From positions 1-45,430 of the forward strand of contig JADKKE010000014.1 of assembly GCA_016720655.1 (NCBI GenBank): a stretch of DNA of 45,430 nucleotides. Reading direction: 5' to 3'. The position numbers were made by a program, and so were the translations under genes. This DNA is from Bacteroidota bacterium (GTDB lineage: Bacteria > Bacteroidota > Bacteroidia > AKYH767-A > 2013-40CM-41-45). Positions 10,101 through 20,338 of the stretch are shown piece after piece. Position 1 is the first letter of the stretch. Every line of letters starts with the position of its first letter. Under the pieces are notes generated by a model. That model saw only the letters and a program-made list of their open reading frames with translations. It made no database searches and had not been told where the DNA came from.

Positions 10101-10761
10101 TCACTTTACCGAAATCAATTGCATCAATGTTAAATCCGCGACCATACTGCAAAGTAGATCTGCGTAAAGTTGTTCCGGGAGGCGAATTATCGAAATCAAT
10201 TCCATCGGCAGTCATGAATTGAAGCAAACAATCTTCCACTACCGAGAGTGTCCTGACCAGGTTGACCTCATAATAGTTGCTGATTTTACACCTGCGGATA
10301 TCAACTGACGATGCGTCTTCTGAAAAAATGATAGGATTATCACCCTGGAAATAATCATGGAAATAACTATCTTCAATCACAGCGCTTGCATTTGCCATGA
10401 TTCTGAACTGTCCCATGCCGGACTGCACATGATGTACTTCCAGATGTCCGCCGGAGCCATTTACTTCTACCTTACCCCAGTTTTTTCCATCTACAGGATT
10501 TAGTTGAATGGGTTTACTTGCACTGCCCGAAAAAGTAATTTTTGCTCCATCATTACCAATGAGAGAGGCACCCGCATGCAGGTTCAGGATTGCACCTTCT
10601 TCGAAAATGAGTGTGACATTGGAGGAAATGTTAACATCTCCAATAACTTCAACCGAACCGGACAATGAGAGGTTCGATGATATTGTTCCCTGAAGCGTGA
10701 CAGCAATCGCTTCCTTACTGAGGAAAACGATTAGTAATGCAATAAGTAATCTGATTTTCAT
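7181..10761 (-). CDS. Secreted CotH-kinase-like protein with N-terminal beta-helix and T9SS domain, frameshifted
   Basis: About 1,190 residues. In order: signal peptide (MKIRLLIALLIVFLSKEAIA); a right-handed beta-helix region with many short repeats such as IFNNTIVG and GYTYNNILWKND; a chitobiase-type C-terminal module (VLYTLDGSDPTDLSP); a CotH domain with YTLPVVSLVTDPANLF, IRVRGEW, RFILRNNGNEWG, FINGEYWGIQDIRE and KWRWIANDFDGGFDH; and a T9SS sorting domain (AFPNPATTNEV then LSKGIYIIRTDEGEE, ending KFVKM). CotH proteins are atypical kinases, but whether this one phosphorylates anything is unknown. The frame shifts once, near 9930. The stop codon is followed directly, on the minus strand, by GAGGGAC heptamers. 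No close gene neighbour suggests a partner. Confidence 0.87.
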
Positions 10762-10871
10762 GAAGCCGTAAACATTTCATAACACACGGTTTAAAAAATT
10801 GTGTTATTTAGCACGGCAATTTAGGATTTTTTAATCAGAATTCAAGGCTGTGAATTGGGATAAAATCGGAA

Positions 10872-12180
10872 TCAACTTCTTTGCATGAGGTATTGATGAA
10901 AAATACTAAAATCAGAATTTAAAATCGTTGATTTTTTTGTTTTATGGGCGATTTCAAGAAGCTGTTTGGGTAATTCTACATCTATTTTTAACGTTTCCTC
11001 TACAACATCTTTGAATTTTGCAGGATGTGCTGTACCCAATACAATTCCACGAGAATTGCTGCCTGTTTCTTTTTGCCATGATTTGAAGCCGAGATATGCA
11101 ACTGCTCCGTGCGGATCGATGACATAACCGGCTTTCTGATACACGTCGAGCATCGCTTCCTTTGTTTGTTCATCAGAATAAGAATAGGCACTGATGTCAC
11201 GTCGCATATTCTCAACATCGTTATCATAAATGTCAATCATCCGTGCAAAATTGGACGGATCACCAACATCCATCGCATTGGAAATAGTCGCAATTGTTGA
11301 TTTCGGTCGATACACTCCTGTTTGTAAATAGTCCTGCACACTATTGTTCTTGTTGTTTGCAGCAATAAAACGCTCCACAGGAAGTCCCATGCCTTTTGCA
11401 AGCAAACCGGCCGTGAGGTTCCCGAAATTTCCACTGGGAACAGAAAAAACCACAGGACCTTTTTCGATCGCTTGCATTTGTTTCCAGGCATCGATGTAAT
11501 AAAAACTCTGCGGGATCAATCGCGCGATATTGATGCTGTTTGCACTGCTGAGCCGGTATTTTTCACTGAGCTGAGCATCCAGAAATGCTGATTTCACCAG
11601 ACGCTGACAATCATCAAAAGTTCCCTCTATTTCAAGGGCTGTGATATTTCCGCCGAGAGTAGTGAGCTGTTTTTCCTGAAGCTTACTCACTTTCCCGGAA
11701 GGATACAGAATGATCACTTCAATTCCCGGGACATTGTAAAAGCCATTGGCGACAGCACTTCCCGTATCCCCGGATGTTGCAACCAGGATCGTCAGCTTTT
11801 CGTTTTCGTTCCGGTTTAACCAGGCCATCACCCGTGCCATAAAACGTGCTCCAACATCTTTAAAAGCAAGTGTGGGTCCATGAAACAATTCAAGGATGTG
11901 GGTCTGCTGATCGAGTTGCACGACAGGTACCGGGAAATTCATTGCTTCTCGTGTGATCTGCTCAATGGATTTCAACAGGCATGTCTTCGCTCAGGTACAG
12001 GGATGCTACTGTATCAGCAATTTCAGCAAAGGAATAATCAGAAATATTTTTCCAAAAGGCTTCCGGTAACAAAGGAATTCTCTCCGGCATGAACAAACCA
12101 TTGTCGGCAGGAAGTCCTTTCAGTACCGCTTCGGAAAGAGTAAATAATTTGTCTTTATCTTTTGTGGAATAAAATCTCAT
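10872..12180 (-). CDS. thrC: Threonine synthase, frameshifted
   Basis: This PLP enzyme converts O-phosphohomoserine to threonine, the last step of the pathway. The N-terminus RFYSTKDKDKLFTLSEAVLKGL and LFMPERIP is typical. The PLP lysine lies in HGPTLAFKDVGARF, followed by LVATSGDTGSAVANGF and FSVPSGNFGNLTAG. The C-terminus carries LGTAHPAKF. The length of ~435 residues is normal for the E. coli-like class. The frame breaks near 11970, where VE is followed by SIEQITREAMNF after a short A run. The start at 12180 lies 11 bases after the thrB stop, so this is the last gene of a thrA-thrB-thrC operon. Confidence 0.93.
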
Positions 12181-12191
12181 GAATACATTTC

Positions 12192-13138
12192 TTAAGAAGG
12201 AAGAATCCGAACGCCTTTTTTGTTGACTGCAGAAACAAATACATCGCATTTTGTTTTGTGCTGCCGGAAAACTTTTTTCATTTCCGCTGCAACCAAAGCT
12301 GCCTGCTTTGCTCCTTTGGTCAATGCAAAAACCGAAGGTCCGGAACCGCTGATGCTACAAGCCAAAGCACCTTTCAACAAGGCTGCTTCCTGCACTGTAT
12401 AAAAATGTGGAATCAAATCCGCACGCGCAGGCTCAGCGACATGATCTTCGACTGATCGTGAAATAAGTGAATAATCCGACTGATACAATCCGGCAACAAA
12501 AGCAGCCGTATTTGCCCATTGTGTGATTCCTGTTTTCAGACTAATTTCTTTTGGAAGTACTGCCCGGGCAACCCGCGTGAGTACTTCCACATGCGGATGA
12601 ACGACCACGACATACAATTGATTCGGAACAGGAAGTGAAATAATTTCAAGAGGATCATATGATCGAATCAATACAATGCCTCCAAGAATACAGGGAGCCA
12701 CATTATCAGCATGTGCTGAACCGCAGGCAACTCGCTCCCCTTCCATCGCAAAGTGGACAAGCGATTCACGGTCGAAAGGCCGACCGAGCAATTCATTGGC
12801 CGCCACAACTGCTGCCGCACTGCTCGCTGCACTTGAACCCAAACCGCTGCCCAAGGGCATATTTTTCTTCAACACAATATCGAATCCCTGTGTAGATTCC
12901 ATGTAACGCATCATGGCAGCAACAGATACGGAGGCTGTATTTTTATCCGCGTCACGGCTCAGTTTTCCTCCATCGCCTGTCATTTTACAATCCTGATTTC
13001 GGATCGATCATTCTTTGTGATTTCAATAAAATCACCGGGCTCGTCGATGGCAAGTCCCATTACATCGAAACCACAAGCAAGATTTGCAACCGTTGCCGGA
13101 GCAAACACGCGAACTGATTTATTTTTTTTAATTGCCAT
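12192..13138 (-). CDS. thrB: Homoserine kinase, frameshifted
   Basis: A GHMP-family kinase that phosphorylates homoserine with ATP. The N-terminus reads SVRVFAPATVANLACGFDVMG, the usual start of ThrB. The ATP-binding motif is MPLGSGLGSSAASSAAAVVA, and the C-terminal GHMP motif is ACSISGSGPSVFAL. The length of ~315 residues is normal. One A is missing from an A run near 12985 (VK then MTGDGG), so the frame is split. The true start is the ATG at 13138, beyond the downstream frame's apparent start. It lies 40 bases after the thrA stop and 11 bases before thrC. Confidence 0.93.
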
Positions 13139-13178
13139 TCGAAACTAAGGTTGAGAAGAAATCCAAAATCAATTCGTA

Positions 13179-15632
13179 TCAATCAAAATAATTTCCAACA
13201 CTAATGATTTCGGCGAAGACACCTGCAGCAGTAACTTCTGCTCCCGCTCCCGGTCCTTTCACAACTAGTGGTCGATCATGGTACCTTTCTGTTGTGAAAG
13301 ATATAATGTTGTCACTTCCTGATAAATTATAGAAAGGATGCATCGCATCCACTTCCTGCAAACTTATTTTTGCTTTCCCATTGGAAAGCGATGCAATGAA
13401 CCGCAATACCTTGTCACTCTTCACTGCTTTGTCACGGCGTTTCGCGAAAACACTGTTGTTTTTTTCCAGTTCATTTAAAAATTCCTGAACCGATTTTGCT
13501 TTCTGACAGGATGGAGGTAAAATTTGTTCGATCTGAATATCTTTCATTTCAATATCCAGGCCTGTTTCTCTTGCAAGAATCAACAACTTCCTGGCAACAT
13601 CTTTACCGCTTAGATCTACTCTCGGATCCGGTTCTGTATATCCCCGATGCATTGCTTCCCTCACAATTTCGCTGAACTTTGTTCCTTCCTTAAAGGTATT
13701 GAAAATAAAGGACAAGGTTCCGGAAAGTACAGCTTCGATCCGGATGATGCGGTCACCGCTGGTAAGCAAATCCGTGAGTGTATTGATTACCGGCAATCCG
13801 GCACCGACATTTGTCTCGTATAAAAATCTCACATTGCGATGACGGGCAATTTCACGGAGCTTTTTGTAATTGCTAAGCTTTCCGGAATTGGCAATCTTAT
13901 TCGGCGTGACAATAGAAATACTGCTTTCCAGAATTTCGGCATAGTGTGTCACGATGTCCTCGCTGGAGGTACAATCAAGAAAAATACTTTGTGGCAGATT
14001 GAGTTCCTTCATCCGCTGTATAAATTTTTCAGGATCCATTTTCTCCTGTGAATCCGACAGCAATTCCTTGTACTTCCCGGGTGCAATTCCATCCGGATTG
14101 AACACCATGTTTCGGCTGTTGGCAATACCCACAATGGAAATCTCGAGTGATCGTGCACTACGCAAATGCTGTTTGTGCTTTTCGATTTGTTTCAAAAGTG
14201 TGCTTCCAATTAATCCGCAGCCAACCAGGAACACCGAAAGTGTTTTTACATCCGAAAGGAAAAATGCCTGGTGCAAAGAGTTCAATGCTTTATCAAGATT
14301 TTCTCTTTGGACAACGACAGAGATATTCAATTCCGAAGAACCCTGCGCGGTGGCTACCACACTGATCCCGTTTTTTCCCAATGCCTGAAAGAGCCTTCCG
14401 GAAACACCGGGAGTATTGCGCATATTTTCACCAATGACGGCTACGATGGAAAGCTTCTCTTCTACTCTTACTTTTTCGATCAGCTTCGCTTGTATTTCCA
14501 ATGCAAAAGCTTCCTCAATAGCCCTTCGTGCGAGCACTGAATCACCGGGCTTCACGGCAAAACTGATCGTATGCTCTGAACTTCCTTGCGTGATGAGAAT
14601 CACATTCACTTTTGCCTGTGAAAGAGCGCCGAACAAGCGTGCAGATATTCCGGCCACACCAACCATACCACTGCCTTGAAGTGTGAGCAATGCAATGTCG
14701 TCGATGGATGAAATTCCTTTGATCAGAAAATCATGATCACTGGAAACCGTTGAGATTAATGTTCCCTTGGATTCGGGACGAAATGTATTCCGGATCCACA
14801 GCGGAATTCCTTTTTCCAAAGCCGGTTGTATCGTTGGCGGATGAATAACTTTTGCTCCAAAATGCGACATCTCCATGGCTTCTTCATAGGTCATGGTTGG
14901 AACACAAAATGCTTTTTTCACTTTGCGCGGGTCCGCAGTCATGACACCGTCAACATCTGTCCAGATCTGTATTTCAGAAGAATCAAGTGCCGCCCCAAAA
15001 ATTGCTGCGGTATAGTCAGAACCACCACGACCGAGTGTTGTCATCTCACTATTTTCTGTAGAAGCAACAAATCCTGTAATTACTTCCACTCCTTTTGATT
15101 TTCGGAAATGATTTTTTATCGTTTCATTCGTCACTTTAAAATCCACACGCGCAGAACCAAAATGTTCATCCGTGCGAATCATTGTCCGTGCATCAAGAAA
15201 ATTGGATTTTATTTTTTGCGAATTGAAATAATGGGTGATGATCTTCGCGGAAAGTACTTCACCGTGTCCGCTCACAAAGTCGAGTGTACGTGCTGATAAT
15301 TCTCTCACAAGAAATACTCCATGCAGGATATCATGCAATTCCGCAAAAGTCTCCTCAAGAAAGTCATGCAAGGGCTTGTCTTTTTTCAATCCAAGTTCTG
15401 CAATCGCCTGTTGATGCCGGTGACGGATTTTATTGAACACATCAATGTATTCTCCGTCCTGAGAAGCGGCCATTCTGCTCATCCGAATGAGCTCATCGGT
15501 AACTCCTCCAAATGCAGAAAAAACGACAGCGAGTCGTCCATGTTTTTTTTGAAGTCCGGAAATAATTGGAGCGATACTTTCGATGCGCTTTGCTGTGGCA
15601 ACAGAGCTTCCGCCAAACTTAATTACAATCAT
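13179..15632 (-). CDS. thrA: Bifunctional aspartate kinase / homoserine dehydrogenase I
   Basis: The 817-residue protein carries out the first and third steps from aspartate to homoserine. The aspartate kinase domain (about 1-295) begins MIVIKFGGSSVA and contains TLGRGGSDYTAA. Two ACT-type regulatory modules follow (about 310-455, with GISARLFGAL and GVSGRLFQALGKNG), the usual site of threonine feedback. The homoserine dehydrogenase domain (about 465-817) has the NAD(P) site VFLVGCGLIGSTLL, TPNKIANSG and YETNVGAGLPVI. The frame is intact over 2.4 kb. A perfect 9-bp inverted repeat lies 2 bases before the start. I see no threonine/isoleucine-rich leader peptide in the 57-base upstream gap. It is the first gene of thrABC. 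Confidence 0.97.
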   Translation of the reverse strand: MIVIKFGGSSVATAKRIESIAPIISGLQKKHGRLAVVFSAFGGVTDELIRMSRMAASQDGEYIDVFNKIRHRHQQAIAELGLKKDKPLHDFLEETFAELHDILHGVFLVRELSARTLDFVSGHGEVLSAKIITHYFNSQKIKSNFLDARTMIRTDEHFGSARVDFKVTNETIKNHFRKSKGVEVITGFVASTENSEMTTLGRGGSDYTAAIFGAALDSSEIQIWTDVDGVMTADPRKVKKAFCVPTMTYEEAMEMSHFGAKVIHPPTIQPALEKGIPLWIRNTFRPESKGTLISTVSSDHDFLIKGISSIDDIALLTLQGSGMVGVAGISARLFGALSQAKVNVILITQGSSEHTISFAVKPGDSVLARRAIEEAFALEIQAKLIEKVRVEEKLSIVAVIGENMRNTPGVSGRLFQALGKNGISVVATAQGSSELNISVVVQRENLDKALNSLHQAFFLSDVKTLSVFLVGCGLIGSTLLKQIEKHKQHLRSARSLEISIVGIANSRNMVFNPDGIAPGKYKELLSDSQEKMDPEKFIQRMKELNLPQSIFLDCTSSEDIVTHYAEILESSISIVTPNKIANSGKLSNYKKLREIARHRNVRFLYETNVGAGLPVINTLTDLLTSGDRIIRIEAVLSGTLSFIFNTFKEGTKFSEIVREAMHRGYTEPDPRVDLSGKDVARKLLILARETGLDIEMKDIQIEQILPPSCQKAKSVQEFLNELEKNNSVFAKRRDKAVKSDKVLRFIASLSNGKAKISLQEVDAMHPFYNLSGSDNIISFTTERYHDRPLVVKGPGAGAEVTAAGVFAEIISVGNYFD

Positions 15633-15634
15633 AT

Positions 15635-15656
15635 TTTAGATAAAAGATTATCTAAA
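15635..15656 (-). promoter_or_regulatory. Perfect palindrome at the thrA start
   Basis: TTTAGATAA, a 4-base loop and TTATCTAAA form a perfect 9-bp inverted repeat whose edge is 2 bases from the thrA ATG. It covers the region the ribosome would bind. It could be an operator or an RNA hairpin that affects initiation; nothing else in the sequence decides between the two. Confidence 0.55.
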
Positions 15657-15688
15657 TACGTGAAAAGGTCGGAAATGTTCAGTTGCAC

Positions 15689-16258
15689 TCAGGCCTTCAG
15701 CCAGTTGACTATCAATTCTTTGCCATAATCTGTAAGAATTGACTCGGGATGGAATTGAAAGCCCCAAACAGGCAATTCAACATGCTTGATTGCCATGATG
15801 TTATCCTTTTCATCCACTGCCAAAACCTGTAACGATTCAGGGAAATTCTCCTGTGAAACAACCCAACTGTGGTAATGTCCTGTCTTGAACGTTGGAGGGA
15901 TTCCATTAAAAACCGGATCATGACTGTTCACTATCCTTGTGATCGTACTGATGCCATGTTGTACTTTTTCCAGGTTCTGTAAATGTGCTCCACAATGTTC
16001 AGCAATTGCCTGATGACCGAGACATACACCGAGAATTTTTTTTCGGGTAAAATAGTTTTTCAAAAGTTCCTTCATCCGTCCGGCTTCAGAAGGAAGTCCG
16101 GGACCCGGGGAAAGAATAATTGCATCATACTTTGCAACATCCCCGATGCGAATTGCATCGTTTCGGATGACATCCACAGTGTGTCCGTCAACCTGTTCAA
16201 GCAAATGAAGCAGATTGAAAGTAAAGGAATCGTAATTATCGAGGAGAAGAATTTTCAT
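15689..16258 (-). CDS. pabA: Glutamine amidotransferase of anthranilate/aminodeoxychorismate synthase
   Basis: The 189-residue class I glutaminase subunit releases ammonia from glutamine for chorismate amination. It shows LLLDNYDSFTFNL, ILSPGPGLPSEAG (oxyanion region), the nucleophile Cys in ILGVCLGHQAIAEHCG, and the His-Glu pair in WGFQFHPESILT. Sequence alone does not separate TrpG (tryptophan) from PabA (folate). No trp genes are adjacent, which slightly favours PabA or a shared subunit. It lies 57 bases upstream of thrA on the same strand, so it may share the transcript, and it is divergent from ridA. The frame is intact. Confidence 0.9.
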   Translation of the reverse strand: MKILLLDNYDSFTFNLLHLLEQVDGHTVDVIRNDAIRIGDVAKYDAIILSPGPGLPSEAGRMKELLKNYFTRKKILGVCLGHQAIAEHCGAHLQNLEKVQHGISTITRIVNSHDPVFNGIPPTFKTGHYHSWVVSQENFPESLQVLAVDEKDNIMAIKHVELPVWGFQFHPESILTDYGKELIVNWLKA

Positions 16259-16388
16259 TTGAATGGAAAGCGAAAGGAAGCAAATAAATCAATCCCATCA
16301 TGCATTGAAGTTAAATGCAATTAGATCCTGAACATTTGCATAATCTTTAATTTGTTCGTTGCTTTGAGCAAATTGATTTAAAATTACA

Positions 16389-16766
16389 ATGAAAAAAATC
16401 ATCCGCACCGATGCTGCTCCGGCTCCTATCGGTCCTTATAACCAGGCTGTTGAAGCCGGGAATATGCTTTTTGTATCCGGACAAATTGCAATGGATCCTG
16501 CTACCGGTCAAATGGTTACCATCAATATTATCCGTGAAGCCAATCAGGTGATGCTGAACATTGGCGCTATATTGAAAGCTGCTGGAATGGATTTCGGAAA
16601 TGTGGTGAAGACGACAATCTTCCTTACCGACATGAACAATTTCTCGCATGTAAACGATGTGTACGGACAGTTTTTCCAGAGTGATTTTCCGGCGCGTGAA
16701 ACTGTACAGGTCTCACGTTTGCCGAAAGATGTGAATGTAGAAATATCGGTGATTGCCGTGCGTTAA
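16389..16766 (+). CDS. ridA: 2-iminobutanoate/2-iminopropanoate deaminase
   Basis: This 125-residue RidA (YjgF/YER057c) protein hydrolyses reactive enamine/imine intermediates released by PLP enzymes such as threonine dehydratase. Motifs: APAPIGPYNQAVEAGNMLFVSGQI, here readable as PIGPYNQA and FVSGQIA; FGNVVKTTIFLTDM; and FPARETVQVSRLP with the substrate-binding Arg. Its place near the threonine operon fits its role, but it is divergently oriented. The start at 16389 gives the family's standard N-terminus. It converges with the M61 peptidase, leaving one base between the stops. The frame is intact. Confidence 0.95.
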   Translation: MKKIIRTDAAPAPIGPYNQAVEAGNMLFVSGQIAMDPATGQMVTINIIREANQVMLNIGAILKAAGMDFGNVVKTTIFLTDMNNFSHVNDVYGQFFQSDFPARETVQVSRLPKDVNVEISVIAVR

Positions 16767-16767
16767 T

Positions 16768-18508
16768 TTATCCGACGGGATAAAAATCATTCTTTAGCCA
16801 GGCCTTGAACATTCGCTGTTCATCCGGACTCGCTTTTTCCTTTCGACGAATAAAATAGTTTGAAAAATATTCCTGCTTTGAAGGAGCAAGTGAAATGTCT
16901 TTCATTTTTTGCAGGGGTGAATAGGTCGTCAGAATTATTTTCTCACCTGCAAACAGGTGCAGCAAATCCTGAATATTCTCACTGACTTTCATTTCATTCA
17001 CACTGATAATTTCTTCGTCCTTGCCCAGTCCGGCTGTATCGGCCGGTGATCCGGGGAGCAACTTGTTTCACTATCGTTTTTCCTTCGGAAAGAATTGTTT
17101 TGAAACCGAAATATTTTTCAGAATCGAACGTGGAAGATCTTTTTACGAGCTGGCATCCTGCAAGACTCAGGGATTCGGAAAGCAAAGGTTCGTAATCTTC
17201 GGTTCCGTATACATAATCCATGAAAAAGTCTGCCATGGATTCTCCACTGAGCTTTTCTACGATGGATAAATAATCACTTTCAGTATACCCGATTTTTCGC
17301 TTTCCAAAATCCCGGTACAATGTGCGCATGACTTCATCGAGTGATGCCTGTCCTTTGGATTTTGTCCGGATGAGGATGTCCGTCATCAATGCAATCAAAC
17401 AGCCTTCATCATAGATCGATGTTTTCCTGTTTGGAATTCCCGGTCCATAGCCATCCAACCAGGTATCAAAGGATGAATCCGCTACACTCAGATTAAAGCG
17501 GCCATAATTATCAAAATGTTTTTGCAAACGAGCATTGATTTCCATAAAAAACTGATCCACGGAATAAACACCCGAACGAACCAGGAACAAATCGCCGTAA
17601 TACGTCGTCACACCTTCGTAAACAAATCCCAATCTGGAATAATTCTCCCGTGTATAATCATAGGGAAGCATTTCAGCAGGTCGGATCGTTTTGATATTCC
17701 AGGAATGAAAAAGTTCATGAGAAGCGACTCCAATGAAATCAATATAAAGAGCCGGTTCCATAAGGTTGGAACCCGGACCCAGAGCCAGCACTGTTGATTT
17801 CAAATGTTCCACTCCGTGATAAAAACGGAAAGGAAGAATCTGGATTAGAAAGTGATATTCATTTACAGGGAAATCAACCATCGTCCGGATTTGTTCTTCG
17901 GAGAATTTCTTGAAATCCTCTACCACCCTGTTCCAGTCAGGTTTGCAATCACCCTGAAACCAGATATTAAAAATGGTACTGCCGGAAGTGAATGCTTTGT
18001 GCTGCAATGTTGGACTTGCGATCACCGGACTATCAACGAGCTCATGGTAATCCTGAGCCTTGAGAACATGATCGGATAATTTTTCCATCGAAGTCGCCAG
18101 CTTGTAGCTCATCGGCAAATCGAAAGACACTTCGCACGCTTCGTGCATTCGCTCCGGTACATAAAGCATGCAATGAACCGGGTTAATGTACAGTTGATTT
18201 TCATCGAGCCAGCATCCGCCTGCATCCAGTTGAGCAGCAAAATAATTGTACCGAATCACCACTGCACTTGCATCATTAACATTCACTTGCCACAAATCTT
18301 TTCCGGTCTTGCGAAAAGGCAAGGGCATACCCTTTTCATCGAATGCATTCCAACGCTGAACATTTCTTGCAAAATTCCCCAGCTCGTAACGTCCGGGTCT
18401 CCAGGAAGGAAGCTGAAAAGACATTTCAGCACCGGAAGGATTTTCAACAGTCATTTCAATTTCAATCAAGTGATTGACAGGATGAGGCGCAGAAATTTTA
18501 TAACGCAT
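16768..18508 (-). CDS. M61 family peptidase (glycyl aminopeptidase-like) with C-terminal PDZ, frameshifted
   Basis: A ~580-residue zinc peptidase. The N-terminal M61 domain carries SWRPGRYELGNFARNV, and the catalytic zinc motif HELFHSWN is at about residues 264-268, with the third ligand in LGFVYEGVTTYY about 30 residues later. A PDZ domain follows (SPADTAGLGKDEEIISVN). The frame breaks near 17055, inside the PDZ domain, and the rest reads on to DFYPVG. No signal peptide is visible at the N-terminus (MRYKISAPHPVNH), so it may be cytoplasmic. Family members cleave N-terminal residues with a preference for Gly/Ala; the substrate here is unknown. Confidence 0.9.
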
Positions 18509-18866
18509 AGTTCAATATTGGGTGAAAAAATGACGAACAAACTAAGTGCGAATATCCGATGAATTCATTTGTTTTGAAATGCAAAAATGAATAATTACAA
18601 ACACTCCGCATTTCTTCATCCTGAAAAAAAATTGCGAAAGCTTTGAAGATTAGATGGATAGAAAATTTATTCAAGTATTTCCTCAATTAAAAAACCTCAA
18701 ATATTTTCATTACACTTTGATTATCTGCATTTTACAACATTTTTTCAAGTCTGCCGGAATCATCGATACTTCAAAATGAATTGTCGGAACCTGCTCCGTA
18801 TAAGGGTTTTGAAAACCCGTCATTTACCAAACTATCTTTATCTTCGCAGCTAAAATATTTTAGAAG
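18509..18866. other. Divergent intergenic region
   Basis: This AT-rich spacer lies between the M61 peptidase (minus) and lpdA (plus). TATCTTCG at 18839-18846 is one base from the TAnnTTTG consensus and lies 20 bases before lpdA, so it may be its -7 box. No repeat element or credible gene was found. Confidence 0.4.
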
Positions 18867-20255
18867 ATGAACTACGATGTAATCGTGATTGGCAGTGGTC
18901 CTGGTGGATATGTTGCTGCAATACGTGCTTCACAATTGGGAATGAAAGTAGCAGTTATCGAAAAAGCGGAGCTTGGCGGTATTTGTCTGAACTGGGGATG
19001 TATCCCAACAAAAGCTCTTCTGAAGAGTGCCCAGGTTTTTGAATACCTCCTGCATGCCCAGGATTATGGAGTGAAAGCTACAGGTGTAGAAGCTGATTTT
19101 CCAGCCATCGTAAAACGTTCACGCGGTGTTGCTGATGCCATGAGTAAAGGTGTTCAGTTTCTGATGAAGAAAAATAAAATTGATGTCATCGCCGGTACAG
19201 CCAAAATAAAAGCAGGAAAAAAAGTTGAGGTCACCGGTGCCGACGGAAAAGTTACAGTGTACGATGCGAAACACATTCTCATTGCAACAGGCGCACGTTC
19301 ACGTGAATTGCCAAATCTGAAGCAGGATGGAAAGAAAATTATCGGCTACCGGGAAGCAATGGTTCTCGACAAGCAACCGAAATCGATGGTTGTTGTCGGC
19401 TCCGGGGCTATCGGTGTTGAATTTGCATACTTCTATCATTCGATAGGAACCAAAGTTACCATTGTTGAATTTATGCCGAATGTAGTTCCAATTGAAGACG
19501 AAGATGTTTCCAAACAACTGGCTCGGTCATTTAAAAAATCAGGAATTGAAATCATGCTTGAATCAACTGTTGAATCTGTGGATACAAGTGGCAGCGGCTG
19601 CAAAGTAAAAGTGAAGACAAAGAAAGGCGAAGAGATTCTGGAATGTGATGTTGTTTTGTCTGCTGTTGGAATTGCTTCGAATATTGAAAATCTCGGACTG
19701 GAAGACGTAGGTATCATCACGGATAAAGGTAAAATCGTTGTCAACGAATGGTACCAGACGAATATGCCCGGCTATTATGCTTTCGGGGATGTGATCAATA
19801 CTCCTGCTTTGGCACACGTTGCTTCCCACGAAGCCATTACCTGTATCGAAAAGATTGCCGGAATGCACGTGGATCCGATGGATTACAAAAATATTCCCGG
19901 ATGTACCTATTGTCAGCCTGAAGTTGCTTCTGTCGGTTACACCGAAAAAGCAGCCAAAGAGGCCGGCTATGAAATCAAAGTTGGTAAATTTCCATTCACT
20001 GCTTCAGGGAAAGCAAAAGCAGGCGGAAATGCCGAGGGATTTGTGAAAGTAATTTTTGATGCGAAATATGGAGAATGGCTCGGCGCTCACATGATCGGTG
20101 CAAATGTTACGGAGCTCATCGCCGAAGTCGTTGTCGCACGCAAATTGGAAACAACCGGACATGAAATCATTAAGTCTGTCCACCCGCACCCAACAATGAG
20201 TGAAGCTGTGATGGAAGCTGTAGCGGATGCTTATGGGGAAGTAATTCATATTTGA
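18867..20255 (+). CDS. lpdA: Dihydrolipoyl dehydrogenase
   Basis: The 462-residue flavoprotein (E3) reoxidises dihydrolipoamide in 2-oxoacid dehydrogenase complexes and the glycine cleavage system. It has the FAD motif VIVIGSGPGGYVAAIRA, the redox disulfide in GGICLNWGCIPTKAL (Cys40 and Cys45), the NAD site VVVGSGAIGVEFAYFY, the second FAD contact AFGDVI, and the catalytic His-Glu pair in HPHPTMSEAVMEAV. The frame is intact. Its stop codon TGA is followed at once by TGAATGG heptamers, and the whole gap to lemA is one repeat element. No E1 or E2 genes are nearby. Confidence 0.97.
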   Translation: MNYDVIVIGSGPGGYVAAIRASQLGMKVAVIEKAELGGICLNWGCIPTKALLKSAQVFEYLLHAQDYGVKATGVEADFPAIVKRSRGVADAMSKGVQFLMKKNKIDVIAGTAKIKAGKKVEVTGADGKVTVYDAKHILIATGARSRELPNLKQDGKKIIGYREAMVLDKQPKSMVVVGSGAIGVEFAYFYHSIGTKVTIVEFMPNVVPIEDEDVSKQLARSFKKSGIEIMLESTVESVDTSGSGCKVKVKTKKGEEILECDVVLSAVGIASNIENLGLEDVGIITDKGKIVVNEWYQTNMPGYYAFGDVINTPALAHVASHEAITCIEKIAGMHVDPMDYKNIPGCTYCQPEVASVGYTEKAAKEAGYEIKVGKFPFTASGKAKAGGNAEGFVKVIFDAKYGEWLGAHMIGANVTELIAEVVVARKLETTGHEIIKSVHPHPTMSEAVMEAVADAYGEVIHI

Positions 20256-20331
20256 GTGAATGGTGAATGGTGAATGGTGAAGAGTGCGCCATACCTTATA
20301 CTTTATACTTTATACTTAATACTTAATACCC
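20256..20331. repeat. Heptamer-arm element filling the lpdA-lemA junction
   Basis: Three TGAATGG heptamers (20257-20277) follow the lpdA stop directly. A 15-base core comes next. Five heptamers of the ACCTTAT/ACTTTAT/ACTTAAT type (20293-20327) then end 11 bases before the lemA ATG. The two arms come from different heptamer families. Confidence 0.85.
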
Positions 20332-20338
20332 AAACCCC

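Noticed and set aside
15657..15688. Threonine attenuator or leader peptide before thrA
   Set aside because: The gap between pabA and thrA is only 57 bases, and no Thr/Ile-rich short frame or terminator is visible.
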